Assembly (NCBI RefSeq): GCF_030382115.1
Contig: NZ_JAUDRJ010000003.1
Span: forward strand, 2,804,013 to 2,836,226
Direction: 5' to 3'
DNA length: 32,214 nt
Source of the DNA: Nostoc sp. GT001
Lineage (GTDB): Bacteria > Cyanobacteriota > Cyanobacteriia > Cyanobacteriales > Nostocaceae
How positions within the stretch are numbered: the first letter of the stretch is position 1; each line of letters starts with the position of its first letter. Below the pieces are notes generated by a model, which saw nothing but the letters and a program-made list of their open reading frames with translations, was not told where the DNA came from and did no database searches. Below, in pieces: positions 15,589 through 25,169 of this stretch. The translations under genes were made by a program, and so were the position numbers.

Positions 15589-16581
15589 GTGCAAAACTTA
15601 GGCGTAGCAATCACCGGAAGCGGCTCGGCAGTACCAGCAACTTCCCTACACAACGATACATTGAGTGAACTAGTTGAAACATCAGATGAGTGGATTGCCA
15701 CAAGAACGGGAATTCGTCAACGACGATTAGCATTGCCTTCTGAGTCCTTGAGTGTACTCGCTACTGCCGCCAGTACTCAGGCGATCGCAGCTGCGGGAAT
15801 TAAACCAGAAGACCTAGACCTGATTCTGCTAGCGACTTCCACCCCTGATGATTTATTTGGTAGTGCTTGTCAAGTACAGGCTAAATTGGGAGCCACCAAC
15901 GCAGTAGCTTTTGACTTGACCGCTGCCTGCTCCGGCTTTGTGTTTGGTTTGGTTACAGCAGCCCAATACATTAGAACTGGTGTCTATAGAAATGTACTAT
16001 TGATCGGGGCAGATATACTCTCTCGCTGGGTAGATTGGGAAGATCGCCGGACTTGTGTATTGTTTGGTGACGGTGCTGGAGCAGTGGTGTTACAAGCTGC
16101 CAAAAGCGATCGCTTATTAGGATTTGCACTTAAAAGTGATGGTACTCAAAACCATTACCTCAACCTTGCTTATGCAGGAACCTCCCAAGAACTGGTGACT
16201 GATGTAAATATCACCAAAGGCACTTACCAACCAATTACGATGAACGGCAAAGAAGTTTACCGCTTTGCTGTGCAAAAAGTGCCAGAAATAATTGATAAAG
16301 CGTTGTTTCAAGCTAACATCAGCGTCGATAAAATAGATTGGCTGATATTGCATCAAGCCAATCAGCGGATTATCGATGCTGTTGCCCAACGCCTGAATAT
16401 CCCAGAACATAAAGTTATCAGTAATCTCGCCCAGTACGGCAATACCTCAGCTGCTTCCATCCCCTTAGCTTTAGATGAAGCGGTACGACAAGGTAAAATT
16501 AAACCCAATGACATCGTTGCGACATCCGGCTTTGGTGCCGGTCTTACTTGGGGCGCGGCAATCTTTCAATGGGGAAGGTGA
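15589..16581 (+). CDS. fabH: 3-oxoacyl-ACP synthase III (KAS III)
   Basis: Condenses acetyl-CoA with malonyl-ACP to begin fatty acid synthesis. The 330-residue enzyme has the full Cys-His-Asn triad: Cys114 in TAACSGF, His255 in HQANQRI and Asn285 in YGNTSAAS. TRTGIRQRR (38-46) lies at the CoA entrance. The start is GTG at 15589, supported by GGGAG at 15577-15581 with a 7-base spacer. It lies between plsX and fabD on the same strand, giving a lipid-initiation cluster, though repeat-filled gaps of about 140-180 bases separate the genes. Confidence 0.96.
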   Translation: MQNLGVAITGSGSAVPATSLHNDTLSELVETSDEWIATRTGIRQRRLALPSESLSVLATAASTQAIAAAGIKPEDLDLILLATSTPDDLFGSACQVQAKLGATNAVAFDLTAACSGFVFGLVTAAQYIRTGVYRNVLLIGADILSRWVDWEDRRTCVLFGDGAGAVVLQAAKSDRLLGFALKSDGTQNHYLNLAYAGTSQELVTDVNITKGTYQPITMNGKEVYRFAVQKVPEIIDKALFQANISVDKIDWLILHQANQRIIDAVAQRLNIPEHKVISNLAQYGNTSAASIPLALDEAVRQGKIKPNDIVATSGFGAGLTWGAAIFQWGR

Positions 16582-16585
16582 ATAA

Positions 16586-16704
16586 TTAGGAGTTAAGAGT
16601 TATGAGTTAAGAATTATGAGTTAAGAGTTATGAGTTTTAACTCCTCACTCCTAACTCCTCACTCCTAACCCCTCACTCCTAACTTTTCACTCCTAACTTT
16701 TCAC
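16586..16704. repeat. GAGTTA / ACTCCTA tandem repeats forming a long inverted block
   Basis: The left half repeats GAGTTAAGAGTTAT (about 16590-16636). The right half repeats ACTCCTCACTCCTAA and TTTTCACTCCTAAC (about 16640-16704). Because the halves are mutually complementary in part, the fabH-fabD transcript could fold into a large hairpin here. Confidence 0.7.
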
Positions 16705-16722
16705 TTTTCTGACTATTGACAA

Positions 16723-17604
16723 ATGACAAAAACTGCATGGGTGTTTCCCGGACAAGGTTCCCAAACGCTGGGAATGGGAATGGATTTACTAGATATACCG
16801 TCCGCTAAAGACAAGCTTGCCAAAGCTGAGGATATTTTGGGTTGGTCTGTAACTGAAATTTGTCAAACTCAAGAAGAGAAGTTATCACAGACACTGTATA
16901 CTCAGCCAAGTCTTTATGTAGTTGAAAGCATTCTTGCCGACCTGCTTCGAGAACGAGGACATCAGCCCGATTTAGTTGCTGGTCACAGTTTGGGAGAATA
17001 TACTGCTCTTTATGTAGCGGGTGTCTTTGAGTGGTCGGCTGGTTTATATCTGGTGAAGCGTCGTGCAGAACTCATGGATAGTGCCATCGGTGGGATGATG
17101 GCAGCTTTGATGAACTTTGACCGCGAACAGTTAGAAAAAGTCATTTCCCAAACGCCTGATGTGGTAATAGCAAATGATAATAGTTCGGCTCAGGTGGTAA
17201 TTTCAGGCACGACTGAGGCTGTACAAGCGGTGATGACTCAAGTTAAAGCAAAGCGTGCAGTTCCCCTAAAAGTTTCTGGAGCATTTCATTCACATTTAAT
17301 AGCACCAGCAGCTGCGGAATTTCAAGACATTTTAGAATCTGTGGAATTTCAACCCGCGATTGTACCAGTAGTGTCTAATGTCGAACCAATTCCGTCCATT
17401 GATGCTGAGATTTTAAAGCAACGCCTGAACAAACAAATGACTGGTTCTGTAAGATGGCGAGAAATTTGTCTGCAATTACCAGCTAACGGTATCGAGCGAG
17501 TAATAGAAATTGGCCCTGGTAAAGTGTTAACTGGCTTGATTAAACGTAATAGCCCTGATTTGATTTTACAAAATATCCAGAGTGCTACTGATTTACCTGT
17601 TTAA
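16723..17604 (+). CDS. fabD: Malonyl CoA-acyl carrier protein transacylase
   Basis: Loads malonyl from CoA onto ACP, feeding FabH and the elongation enzymes. The 293 residues show FPGQGSQTLGMG (8-19), the nucleophile GHSLGEY with Ser89, the Arg-containing VKRRAELM (111-118) and the second catalytic residue His189 in GAFHSH. Length is normal. It follows fabH after a repeat block and ends only 45 bases from the 3' end of the opposing kinase gene. That gap contains a small GCAGAT/ATCTGC hairpin (17633-17650) that might help separate the convergent transcripts. Confidence 0.96.
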   Translation: MTKTAWVFPGQGSQTLGMGMDLLDIPSAKDKLAKAEDILGWSVTEICQTQEEKLSQTLYTQPSLYVVESILADLLRERGHQPDLVAGHSLGEYTALYVAGVFEWSAGLYLVKRRAELMDSAIGGMMAALMNFDREQLEKVISQTPDVVIANDNSSAQVVISGTTEAVQAVMTQVKAKRAVPLKVSGAFHSHLIAPAAAEFQDILESVEFQPAIVPVVSNVEPIPSIDAEILKQRLNKQMTGSVRWREICLQLPANGIERVIEIGPGKVLTGLIKRNSPDLILQNIQSATDLPV

Positions 17605-17649
17605 TTTTTTTAGCTTCTATCGGTATGGATATGCAGATGGATGTATCTG

Positions 17650-20600
17650 CTACATCGGTAGCTGGATCACAAATTCAGTACCTTTGCCTGGTGTAGAATC
17701 TACCTTAATTACTCCGCCATGTTTTTCTACAACGATTTGACGAGCGATCGCTAATCCTAACCCCGTACCTTTACCCACGCCTTTTGTAGTAAATAAGTGG
17801 TCAAATATCTTTTCTTGCACTTTTTCATCTATTCCCTGACCATTATCTGCGATCGCAATTTTCACCCCTTTATTTTCTACTAAGGTTTTAATTGTAATTC
17901 GGTTGGGATTTTTCTTAATCTCCTCAAAAGTCTGTCCGCTATTTGATTCATCTAGCGCATCAATGGCATTTGCCAGAATATTCATAAATACCTGATTTAA
18001 TTGCCCAGGAAAACATTTAACCTGGGGCAAATTACCGTAATCAGTGATCACATCAATTTCTGGACGTTCTTCATTAGCTTTCAGACGATGTTTGAGAATT
18101 AAAATCGTGCTGTCGATACCTTCGTGAATATTAAAAGGCACTTTGTAATCTTTATCAGCACGAGAGAAAGTGCGAAGACTGGTGCTGATGTTGCGGAGGC
18201 GATCGCACGCCATTGTCATAGAATCAATTATCTTGGGTAAGTCTGATAAACTATAATCCAAGTCAATATCTTCGGCATGGTCTTTGATTTTATCGCTGGG
18301 ATTGGGTACACTTCCTTGATAAAGTTTTAAGTGTTCAACAATATCTGCAATAGTGGGTTTAGCTTGTTGGAGACTGGCAGCAATAAAGCCCAAAGGATTA
18401 TTCATTTCATGGGCTACCCCAGCAACCAAATTACCTAATGCAGACATTTTTTCGCTTTGAACAACTTGTAATTGTGCTTGTTGTAAGTCTTGTAATGCAA
18501 TTCCTGCTTGTTGGTAAAGTCGAGCATTCTCTAGAGATATTGCAGCTTGAGATGAAAGAAGATTAATGACGCTGAGGCGATCGTTAGTAAAAACTCCTTG
18601 AGTCAAGCTATTTTCTAAATATAGAATACCTAGCAAATATCCTTGATTAATAATCGGGACACACAACACACTCTGGGGTTGATGTTCCAACATATATTTC
18701 CCAATTATCCCAGGAATATCTGTTTTACAATTGTCTATAACAATTGTTTGTTGAGTATTTTTGACATAATTGATAATTTTTACAGGAATATCTTGACAAT
18801 TATCTAGCGGTTGTGGGTTGAGGATAGTTTGTATTTCCTCATGCTCAATAAAGGTAATTGCTCTAACTTCCCAAGTGTCGTCCTCTTGGGGAAGAATGAG
18901 TACAGCTTTTTTCGCGCCAGAGTTTTCTAGGATAATGCGAGTGAGGCTGGCAATGAGTTGATCTGATTTTAGAGAACTGGAAATAGCTTGAGCAGCTTTG
19001 AAAACAGAGGTAAAATCCAGAACATCAGCAATACTAGTGCTGCCAGTACTAGAAGATGAGGTGGTACTACGAAAAGCAATGGTTTCTAAGGGATTGAGAT
19101 TGATTCGTTGGTGTTGCAAGATGGGTTGCAGTAATTGGGGATAAGTTTTTTCTAGGTGATTAACTTTGGCTTTTGCTCCCCAACGGGCGTAGCAGTAGTA
19201 TGCTTCTTGTATATAGACTTGGGCGATTTTTTCTTTACCCCAGTCGAGGTAGAATTTGGCTGCTAGTTCGTTGCTAAGTGCTTCTTCTTGAATGTAGCCG
19301 TTTTCTTTGGCAAGAGATATGGCGCGATCGTACAATTCTATTGCTTCGATTTTTTGTCCTAATATCCGAAAGCTTTCAGCTTCTAGCAAGTTGCATTTGT
19401 GAGCATAATTCTGCGGCGCACCCTCTGCCCATTTTTTGAGTTTTTTATGAGCTTCTGCTACTCGCTCAATAATTAATTTTTGCTCAGTTATTGAGCAGTC
19501 TTTATATAAAGCTAAATTAGTCAAAGATTCATAAAAATAAAATATTGGGATTAGCACTAATCCAGTCACGCTGATTAAATATTTCTCGACAATATCAGCA
19601 TTTTTTAGTGCTTCTTGATACTTACCAAAGAGATAACATAAAAGCAGTTTACAAAAATGAAGCTGACAAATAATACTAGTTTGATTGGCAGCTTGATGCA
19701 GAGGCAACATTGCGACTTCATCATAAATCTCGCCAACTAAAAAACAAGGATTATCTGACATTCCCAACAAATTCAAAACTGATTGATAATAGATACTATT
19801 AAAATTAAAATAGGTAGTTTGCTTAAACTGGTGCATAATTGTGCCATAGTTTCCCATAGCTTGGGATAATTCCTCTAAACCATGACCACTCAAATAGGCA
19901 TATCTGCCAAAAACATAGGCAGACATTACAGCATATTCAATATCTCCAGTTTCTAAACCACTTGTATAGGCTTGCAAAAGAGGATTTAAAGTTTCTTTAA
20001 CAGGCGATTTCCAATGTCGAATAAAACAATTTACTGCAAATAGAGTTTTTGATTTAACTTTGAAAGCATTTAAACGTTCAAGTAACAGTAATGCCATTTC
20101 CCCAAATTGATATCCTGTATCAATTTCTCCGAGAACACCGCAGAGTATAAGTCCATAGCTAGCATAAGCATAGGTAGATTCTGGAGCATTACCATAGAGG
20201 ATTGATAGTTGAACTTGTTTAAAGATAATTACTCGAAACAATGGGGGATTTGCTTGGTAAGCTGCTGACATAATACTTGACAAAATTTGCATTGCTGCCA
20301 GAATATTCACATCCGTCATTTTTGGCAGTTCTAGTAAATCCATCGCTGGTTTATCTGCCAAAAGACATTTTGTTTGTTCCAGTTCAGACTCAATATCAGT
20401 TTGATTGACTTGTTGAGGCAGTTCCACCCCTATTGATTGAAGAACAGTTAGTGCAGTTTGCAAAGCATTCTTGTGCTGTGCCTGTGCCATGTAAGCTTGA
20501 ATTTTGACATTGTAGATAGGAATTTGTTCGAGGAGAGTTTTTGCTTGTTGTATAACTACAGTTGCATAGCTTTCCATGCGTTCAAAGTCACCACTCAGAC

Positions 20601-23028
20601 AAAGTACTTCTGTAATGGATTGATATAGTAATAGTGTTAGTTCATACTGGCTGTACCAACTCTCATCAGGTAAAAGTTCTAAACCTATTGTTAAATATTC
20701 AACTGCTAATGTATAAGCAGTTGCCAATTGTGCTTTTCTACCTGCTTTTAAATTCAATTTGAGGAGTTGTTCTCGTTCAATTGGATCAATAATCAGTATG
20801 AATGCAATATTTAGCTGATTAACAATTTCAAAAAGTTTTTCTTCTTTTTGGATTTCAGATGTGTTTTGAAGTAATAGCTTACCTATTTGTAAATGGGTAG
20901 CTTTTTTCTGTTCTTCAGGGATAAGAGAGTATGCAGCTTCTTGGACGCTATCATGTAAAAATTTATAGTTAACAATTTCCGAATTTTCTTCAGCAATCGC
21001 TTGACTTCCCTCACTAAGATAAAATTTATAGACCTCGCTAGTAGGTAAAATTAAACCCTCATGCAATGCATTCCACAAATTAGTTGCCGTTTCTGCTTGC
21101 GATTGTTCTAAAACAACTGCCAATGTTTTCAAATCAAACTGATTTCCAATACAAGCAGCTAATTTCAAAGCATCTTGAGTGGCTTGTGATAGCTTTCTCA
21201 ATTGCAATACCATGAATTCAACTACATCATTTGTGACTGCTTGTTGATTAATTTGGCTAATATCACATTGCCAGTAGCCCTCTGTCAAGTTAAATGTAAT
21301 TAGCCCATCCTGATATAATGATTTAAGAAATTGAGTACAAAAAAATGGATTTCCAGAACTTTTTTGATAGACTATTTGTGAAATTGGTAACGCTAAATTA
21401 TCTGAACATTTAAGCGTTGCAGCAATTAATTGATTCACATCTCCTTGACTTAATAATGCTAAAGTAATTGTGTTAATAGTTGCTGCTGTTTTTTGCATCT
21501 CATTAACAGTCAACATCAACGGATGCACTGGATTGACTTCATGATCTCGATAAGCACCAATTAATAAAAGATACTTGGTATCAGCCATTAATAACTGCAT
21601 TAATTTCAGTGATGCCAAATCAGCCCACTGCAAATCATCTAAAAATATTACTAATGGATGTTCAACGCTAGTGAAAACTTGAGAAAATTTTTGAAATAAT
21701 AAATTAAATCTATTTTGTGATGCGCTTCCTGATAATTCTATGGCTGGTGTTTGTTTACCAATAATTTTTTCTAATTCGGGAATAACTTCAATAATTACTT
21801 GTCCATTTTCACCTACAGCTTCTAAAATTTTAATTTTCCATTGCTGAATTTGAGAAGTGCTTTCTGTTAATAATTGACCCATTAAATTTCGGAATGCTTG
21901 TACAAAAGCGATAAAGGGAACATTCCGTTGAAATTGGTCATATTTACCTTTGATAAAATAACCGCGTTGGCGCACAATCGGTTTATGAATTTCGTTAACA
22001 ACGGCAGTTTTACCAATACCTGAAGTACCAGCTACCAGAATCATTTCAGTTGCACCTTTGCTAGCTCTTTCAAAGGCTTCAAGGAGGGCGGCTATTTCGG
22101 CTTCTCGTCCATAGAGTTTATCGGGAATAATAAAGCGATCGCACACATCACTTTGGGCAATTGTAAAGTTGTCAATTCTGCCAGTTGATTTTAGCTGATG
22201 TAAACATTTTTCTAAATCAAATTTTAATCCTAATGCACTCTGATAGCGATCTTCAGCATTTTTCATCATCAATTTTATGACAATATCTGAAATCACTTGT
22301 GGAATTTCTTCACTTTTGATTTTCTCTGGATCTTTTGCAATATGACAATGTAGCAACTCCATTGGATCGTTTGATTTAAATGGTAATCTTCCAGTTAGTA
22401 ATTCGTAAAAAGTTACACCTAGAGCATAAAAATCAGTTCGATAGTCAATCCCGCGATTCATTCTGCCTGTTTGTTCTGGTGATAAATAACTGAGTGTCCC
22501 TTCTAATACATTTGGACTGATCAGCGTTTGGGTTTCTCGTGGTAGCAGAGATGCAATACTAAAGTCAATTAATTTAACTTGTTTGGTTTCAGGGTTAATT
22601 AAAATATTGGCGGGTTTGATATCTTTATGAATAATCCGTTCGCGGTAGAGTATATCTAAGGTATTGCACAGTGCGATCGCTATCTGTAAAAACTCTTGTA
22701 GAAAAGTGATATGTCGCATCTGGTAAGAGGTAAAATAATCTTTAAGAGAAATCCCGCCAAAATCTTCCATCACCAACGCATAGCCATTTTGATACGGTTC
22801 CAAGTTGTAGGTTTGAATGATTAGAGATGAGTTGATATTTTTGGCTATGGTGTACTGATTACGAAACGATAAGAGTTCGCTGAAACTCGGATAAGGATTT
22901 TTGAGCAATTTAATCACTACAGGTAATGAGTCAGTTTCTCGATAACCGCGATAAACCACGGTTCGAGAACCGTTGTAGAGTTTTTCACTGATGCGATATC
23001 CAGGAATACTGACAATAGTGTTAAGCAT
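17650..23028 (-). CDS. Hybrid Ser/Thr kinase - AAA ATPase - GAF - histidine kinase
   Basis: A 1792-residue multi-domain signalling protein of the HstK type known from Anabaena/Nostoc. Domains in order: Ser/Thr protein kinase (about 10-280; Lys40, HKDIKPAN with Asp136, and Asp155 in a DFS motif in place of DFG); STAND/AAA-like ATPase (about 305-560; Walker A GTSGIGKT 334-341, Walker B LVIFLDD 459-465); a long helical TPR-like region (about 650-1300); GAF domain (about 1340-1500); a short coiled coil; HisKA with phospho-acceptor His1540 in AGVAHEMNNP; and HATPase_c with N-box NILANAIDAL (from N1683), DNGQGID (from D1728) and GKGTGLGLAI (1752-1761). No membrane segment or receiver domain is present, so it is probably soluble. 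Stimulus and targets are unknown. It lies between fabD and plsC on the opposite strand. Confidence 0.93.
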   Translation of the reverse strand: MLNTIVSIPGYRISEKLYNGSRTVVYRGYRETDSLPVVIKLLKNPYPSFSELLSFRNQYTIAKNINSSLIIQTYNLEPYQNGYALVMEDFGGISLKDYFTSYQMRHITFLQEFLQIAIALCNTLDILYRERIIHKDIKPANILINPETKQVKLIDFSIASLLPRETQTLISPNVLEGTLSYLSPEQTGRMNRGIDYRTDFYALGVTFYELLTGRLPFKSNDPMELLHCHIAKDPEKIKSEEIPQVISDIVIKLMMKNAEDRYQSALGLKFDLEKCLHQLKSTGRIDNFTIAQSDVCDRFIIPDKLYGREAEIAALLEAFERASKGATEMILVAGTSGIGKTAVVNEIHKPIVRQRGYFIKGKYDQFQRNVPFIAFVQAFRNLMGQLLTESTSQIQQWKIKILEAVGENGQVIIEVIPELEKIIGKQTPAIELSGSASQNRFNLLFQKFSQVFTSVEHPLVIFLDDLQWADLASLKLMQLLMADTKYLLLIGAYRDHEVNPVHPLMLTVNEMQKTAATINTITLALLSQGDVNQLIAATLKCSDNLALPISQIVYQKSSGNPFFCTQFLKSLYQDGLITFNLTEGYWQCDISQINQQAVTNDVVEFMVLQLRKLSQATQDALKLAACIGNQFDLKTLAVVLEQSQAETATNLWNALHEGLILPTSEVYKFYLSEGSQAIAEENSEIVNYKFLHDSVQEAAYSLIPEEQKKATHLQIGKLLLQNTSEIQKEEKLFEIVNQLNIAFILIIDPIEREQLLKLNLKAGRKAQLATAYTLAVEYLTIGLELLPDESWYSQYELTLLLYQSITEVLCLSGDFERMESYATVVIQQAKTLLEQIPIYNVKIQAYMAQAQHKNALQTALTVLQSIGVELPQQVNQTDIESELEQTKCLLADKPAMDLLELPKMTDVNILAAMQILSSIMSAAYQANPPLFRVIIFKQVQLSILYGNAPESTYAYASYGLILCGVLGEIDTGYQFGEMALLLLERLNAFKVKSKTLFAVNCFIRHWKSPVKETLNPLLQAYTSGLETGDIEYAVMSAYVFGRYAYLSGHGLEELSQAMGNYGTIMHQFKQTTYFNFNSIYYQSVLNLLGMSDNPCFLVGEIYDEVAMLPLHQAANQTSIICQLHFCKLLLCYLFGKYQEALKNADIVEKYLISVTGLVLIPIFYFYESLTNLALYKDCSITEQKLIIERVAEAHKKLKKWAEGAPQNYAHKCNLLEAESFRILGQKIEAIELYDRAISLAKENGYIQEEALSNELAAKFYLDWGKEKIAQVYIQEAYYCYARWGAKAKVNHLEKTYPQLLQPILQHQRINLNPLETIAFRSTTSSSSTGSTSIADVLDFTSVFKAAQAISSSLKSDQLIASLTRIILENSGAKKAVLILPQEDDTWEVRAITFIEHEEIQTILNPQPLDNCQDIPVKIINYVKNTQQTIVIDNCKTDIPGIIGKYMLEHQPQSVLCVPIINQGYLLGILYLENSLTQGVFTNDRLSVINLLSSQAAISLENARLYQQAGIALQDLQQAQLQVVQSEKMSALGNLVAGVAHEMNNPLGFIAASLQQAKPTIADIVEHLKLYQGSVPNPSDKIKDHAEDIDLDYSLSDLPKIIDSMTMACDRLRNISTSLRTFSRADKDYKVPFNIHEGIDSTILILKHRLKANEERPEIDVITDYGNLPQVKCFPGQLNQVFMNILANAIDALDESNSGQTFEEIKKNPNRITIKTLVENKGVKIAIADNGQGIDEKVQEKIFDHLFTTKGVGKGTGLGLAIARQIVVEKHGGVIKVDSTPGKGTEFVIQLPM

Positions 23029-23104
23029 ATTGCTAAATCTTTAATACTTCCAGATTTAGTATTCCCTGATGGGTGAAGCAATTTATCTCCACAGCTTTTT
23101 GCGT

Positions 23105-23133
23105 TTGATTTGGGCGTTGCGATCGCGTATGCT
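23105..23133 (+). promoter_or_regulatory. Candidate sigma-70 promoter of plsC
   Basis: TTGATT (23105-23110) and TATGCT (23128-23133) are separated by exactly 17 bases, close to the TTGACA/TATAAT pattern. The HIP1 octamer GCGATCGC lies within the spacer. A start of transcription near 23140 would leave a leader of about 20 bases before the GTG at 23162. Confidence 0.45.
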
Positions 23134-23161
23134 AAATTCAGTTTGATTTGCATTATCTTCT

Positions 23162-23800
23162 GTGGACAAAAACCGCGAACCGTTGATCAGTCTGGCACTT
23201 TACCACGCCTTTAAATGGTCAGTCGTCAGCCCCATGCTTCACGCTTACTTTCGGGGCCAGATTCATGGTGCGGAAAATGTCCCCAAATCAGGGCCGTTAT
23301 TAGTAGTGAGTAATCACGCTAGTTACTTTGACCCGCCGATTGTCTCTAATTGTGTACGTCGTCCAGTGGCGTATATGGCTAAGGAAGAGTTATTTAATAT
23401 CCCCGTTTTGGCGCAAGCGATTAAATTGTATGGCGCTTACCCAGTCAGTCGCGGAAATGCCGATCGCAATGCCATCCGTTCTGCCCTAGAATATCTCAAT
23501 AAAGGTTGGGCTGTTGGTGTTTTCTTGCAAGGTACTCGCACCCCAGATGGTCGAATTACAGACCCCAAAAGAGGCGCACTGCTGCTAGCGGCGAAAGCAA
23601 AAGCCCCAATATTACCAGTAAGTGTCTGGGGTACTGAGAAGATTTTACAAAAAGGCTCGTCCCTACCCCGTGCAGTTCCCATCACTGTCAGAATTGGTAA
23701 CTTGATTGATGCTCCCAGTTCCAGTAATAAAGAAGAGTTGGAAGCGTTGACACAAAAGTGTGCCACAGTAATTAACGAAATGCATGATTTAGGACGATGA
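23162..23800 (+). CDS. plsC: 1-acyl-sn-glycerol-3-phosphate acyltransferase
   Basis: Acylates lysophosphatidic acid to phosphatidic acid at the membrane. The 212-residue protein has the acceptor block SNHASYFD (50-57, His52 and Asp57). Block III reads FLQGTRTPDG (121-130): the usual FPEGTR has Leu for Pro and Gln for the conserved Glu, a notable change in the glycerol-phosphate site. PVSVWGTE (152-159) follows. The start is GTG at 23162 with no clear Shine-Dalgarno. It is divergent from the hybrid kinase gene and lies beyond it from fabD, suggesting it once continued the plsX-fabH-fabD series. The different acyltransferase at 9040-9765 keeps FPEGT. Confidence 0.9.
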   Translation: MDKNREPLISLALYHAFKWSVVSPMLHAYFRGQIHGAENVPKSGPLLVVSNHASYFDPPIVSNCVRRPVAYMAKEELFNIPVLAQAIKLYGAYPVSRGNADRNAIRSALEYLNKGWAVGVFLQGTRTPDGRITDPKRGALLLAAKAKAPILPVSVWGTEKILQKGSSLPRAVPITVRIGNLIDAPSSSNKEELEALTQKCATVINEMHDLGR

Positions 23801-23971
23801 ATCTAGAGATACAACAGATATATGCTTTAGGGAGGTAGCGATCGCTATTAGATTACTTTAATCTTAAGCTCTATTCCTCTAGCAATAAAGTAAAGGACTT
23901 CCAACAAATAACTCTCAATCTTACAGGGCAGCTAACTTTATCACACTAAACAACTAGCGTTTTTGCGGCTT

Positions 23972-24046
23972 AATTACGACGAATTACGTTAGCGCAGCGG
24001 TAGCGAGTCCGTGAGCGTCATTAAAAATTACGAATTATGAATTATT
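23972..24046. repeat. Dispersed GC-rich repeat flanked by AATTACGA words
   Basis: AATTACGACGAATTACG is followed by a GC-rich core (TTAGCGCAGCGGTAGCGAG, then GTCCGTGAGCGTCA) and then AATTACGAATTATGAATTATT, which runs into the ATG of the next gene. The core is of a kind common in Nostoc intergenic regions; the flanks could be repeat or duplication. Confidence 0.55.
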
Positions 24047-25084
24047 ATGAGCGGCTTTGAAGCCAAGAATTTTTGGGAGCGATTAAATAATCTAGCATTA
24101 GTTAGATTTTTGCTTTTAGTTGCTTCTGGCTGGGCAATTGTACAGCTTTTAGCTTATTTTGAAGCAGTCATTGTTATTTTCACATTCGCTGCAATTTTGG
24201 CCTTTTTACTCAGCTATCCCGTACAAGGGCTGCGGCGTTTTTTACCCCACGGTGTAGCTGTTAGTCTTGTTTTCTTGCTCAGTATTGTGATTATAGGCGG
24301 TCTGATAATTACCGTGGGCTTAACGGTTTTATCTCAAGGACAACAATTAATTGATAGTATCACTGCATTTTTGAATTCTTTAGTACCTTTGTTAGAGCGA
24401 ATAGAAGGAATTTTGCGAAGCCGGAATTTACAGATAGATTTAAGTTTTATTGAAGAACAACTGCGGAACCAAGCTGTCTCAAGTCTTGTGACTAGTTTAG
24501 CTATTCTACAAGGGTTTATGACTAACTTTGTGACTTTTGTATTAATTGCAGTTGTGGCTTTCTTCATGTTATTAGATGGAGACAAGCTGTGGAACTTTAT
24601 TTTAAAAATTGTACCTAAACATCGCCGCAATAGATTTACAATTATAATCAGAAAGTCATTTTTAGGATTTTTTAGAGGTCAGTTATTATTAAGTGCATTT
24701 CTCACAAGTACGACTTTCGTCGTTTTCTTAATATTACAAGTACCTTTTGCTTTAATATTGTCAATAATAGTTGGAGTTCTTGATATCATTCCTGGCATAG
24801 GAGCAACATTAGGAGTAAGCACAATTACTCTATTTGTGTTGTCTCAAGGTGTTTGGTTAGCATTGAAAGTATTGATAGCTTGTATTATCCTCCAGCAGAT
24901 ACAAGACAACTTGATTGCGCCCCGAATTATGCAAGGTGCGCTGAATCTTAATCCTGTAGTGGTGTTTTTTGCTTTGCTAGTAGGCGCTAAAGTAGCAGGT
25001 TTACTAGGAGTTTTTATATCTATTCCCATTGCTGGAGTAATTGTATCTTTATTTGAAATTGATGAGATGAAGTCAGAGGTTTAG
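24047..25084 (+). CDS. AI-2E family transporter (PerM-like membrane protein)
   Basis: A 345-residue polytopic membrane protein of the AI-2E/PerM family. Hydrophobic segments are seen at about residues 15-55 (two), 60-85, 150-180, 205-235, 235-265 and 275-335. The conserved family stretch LDIIPGIGATLG (246-257) and DNLIAPRIMQGALNLNP (288-304) are both clear. Members of the family export small molecules or act as ion antiporters; the autoinducer link is from E. coli TqsA and need not apply. The ATG at 24047 lies at the edge of a repeat; a few bases earlier the repeat also contains an out-of-frame ATG. No partner gene identifies the substrate. Confidence 0.88.
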   Translation: MSGFEAKNFWERLNNLALVRFLLLVASGWAIVQLLAYFEAVIVIFTFAAILAFLLSYPVQGLRRFLPHGVAVSLVFLLSIVIIGGLIITVGLTVLSQGQQLIDSITAFLNSLVPLLERIEGILRSRNLQIDLSFIEEQLRNQAVSSLVTSLAILQGFMTNFVTFVLIAVVAFFMLLDGDKLWNFILKIVPKHRRNRFTIIIRKSFLGFFRGQLLLSAFLTSTTFVVFLILQVPFALILSIIVGVLDIIPGIGATLGVSTITLFVLSQGVWLALKVLIACIILQQIQDNLIAPRIMQGALNLNPVVVFFALLVGAKVAGLLGVFISIPIAGVIVSLFEIDEMKSEV

Positions 25085-25169
25085 TCATTTGTTAGTGGTC
25101 ATTTGTCAGGAACTAGGAAGTAGTGAATAATGTAAAAATAGATATCTATCAATCAATAGTTGGGAAGTA

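Noticed and set aside
15483..15701. 72-codon minus-strand frame spanning the tandem repeats before fabH
   Set aside because: It mostly translates the heptamer repeats (LCPLSVVLYHLSVVLYK) and overlaps the fabH start.
22917..23153. 78-codon minus-strand frame at the start of the hybrid kinase gene
   Set aside because: It overlaps the kinase N-terminus in another frame; the kinase start at 23028 begins a normal Ser/Thr kinase domain, and the overlapping frame has no recognisable features.
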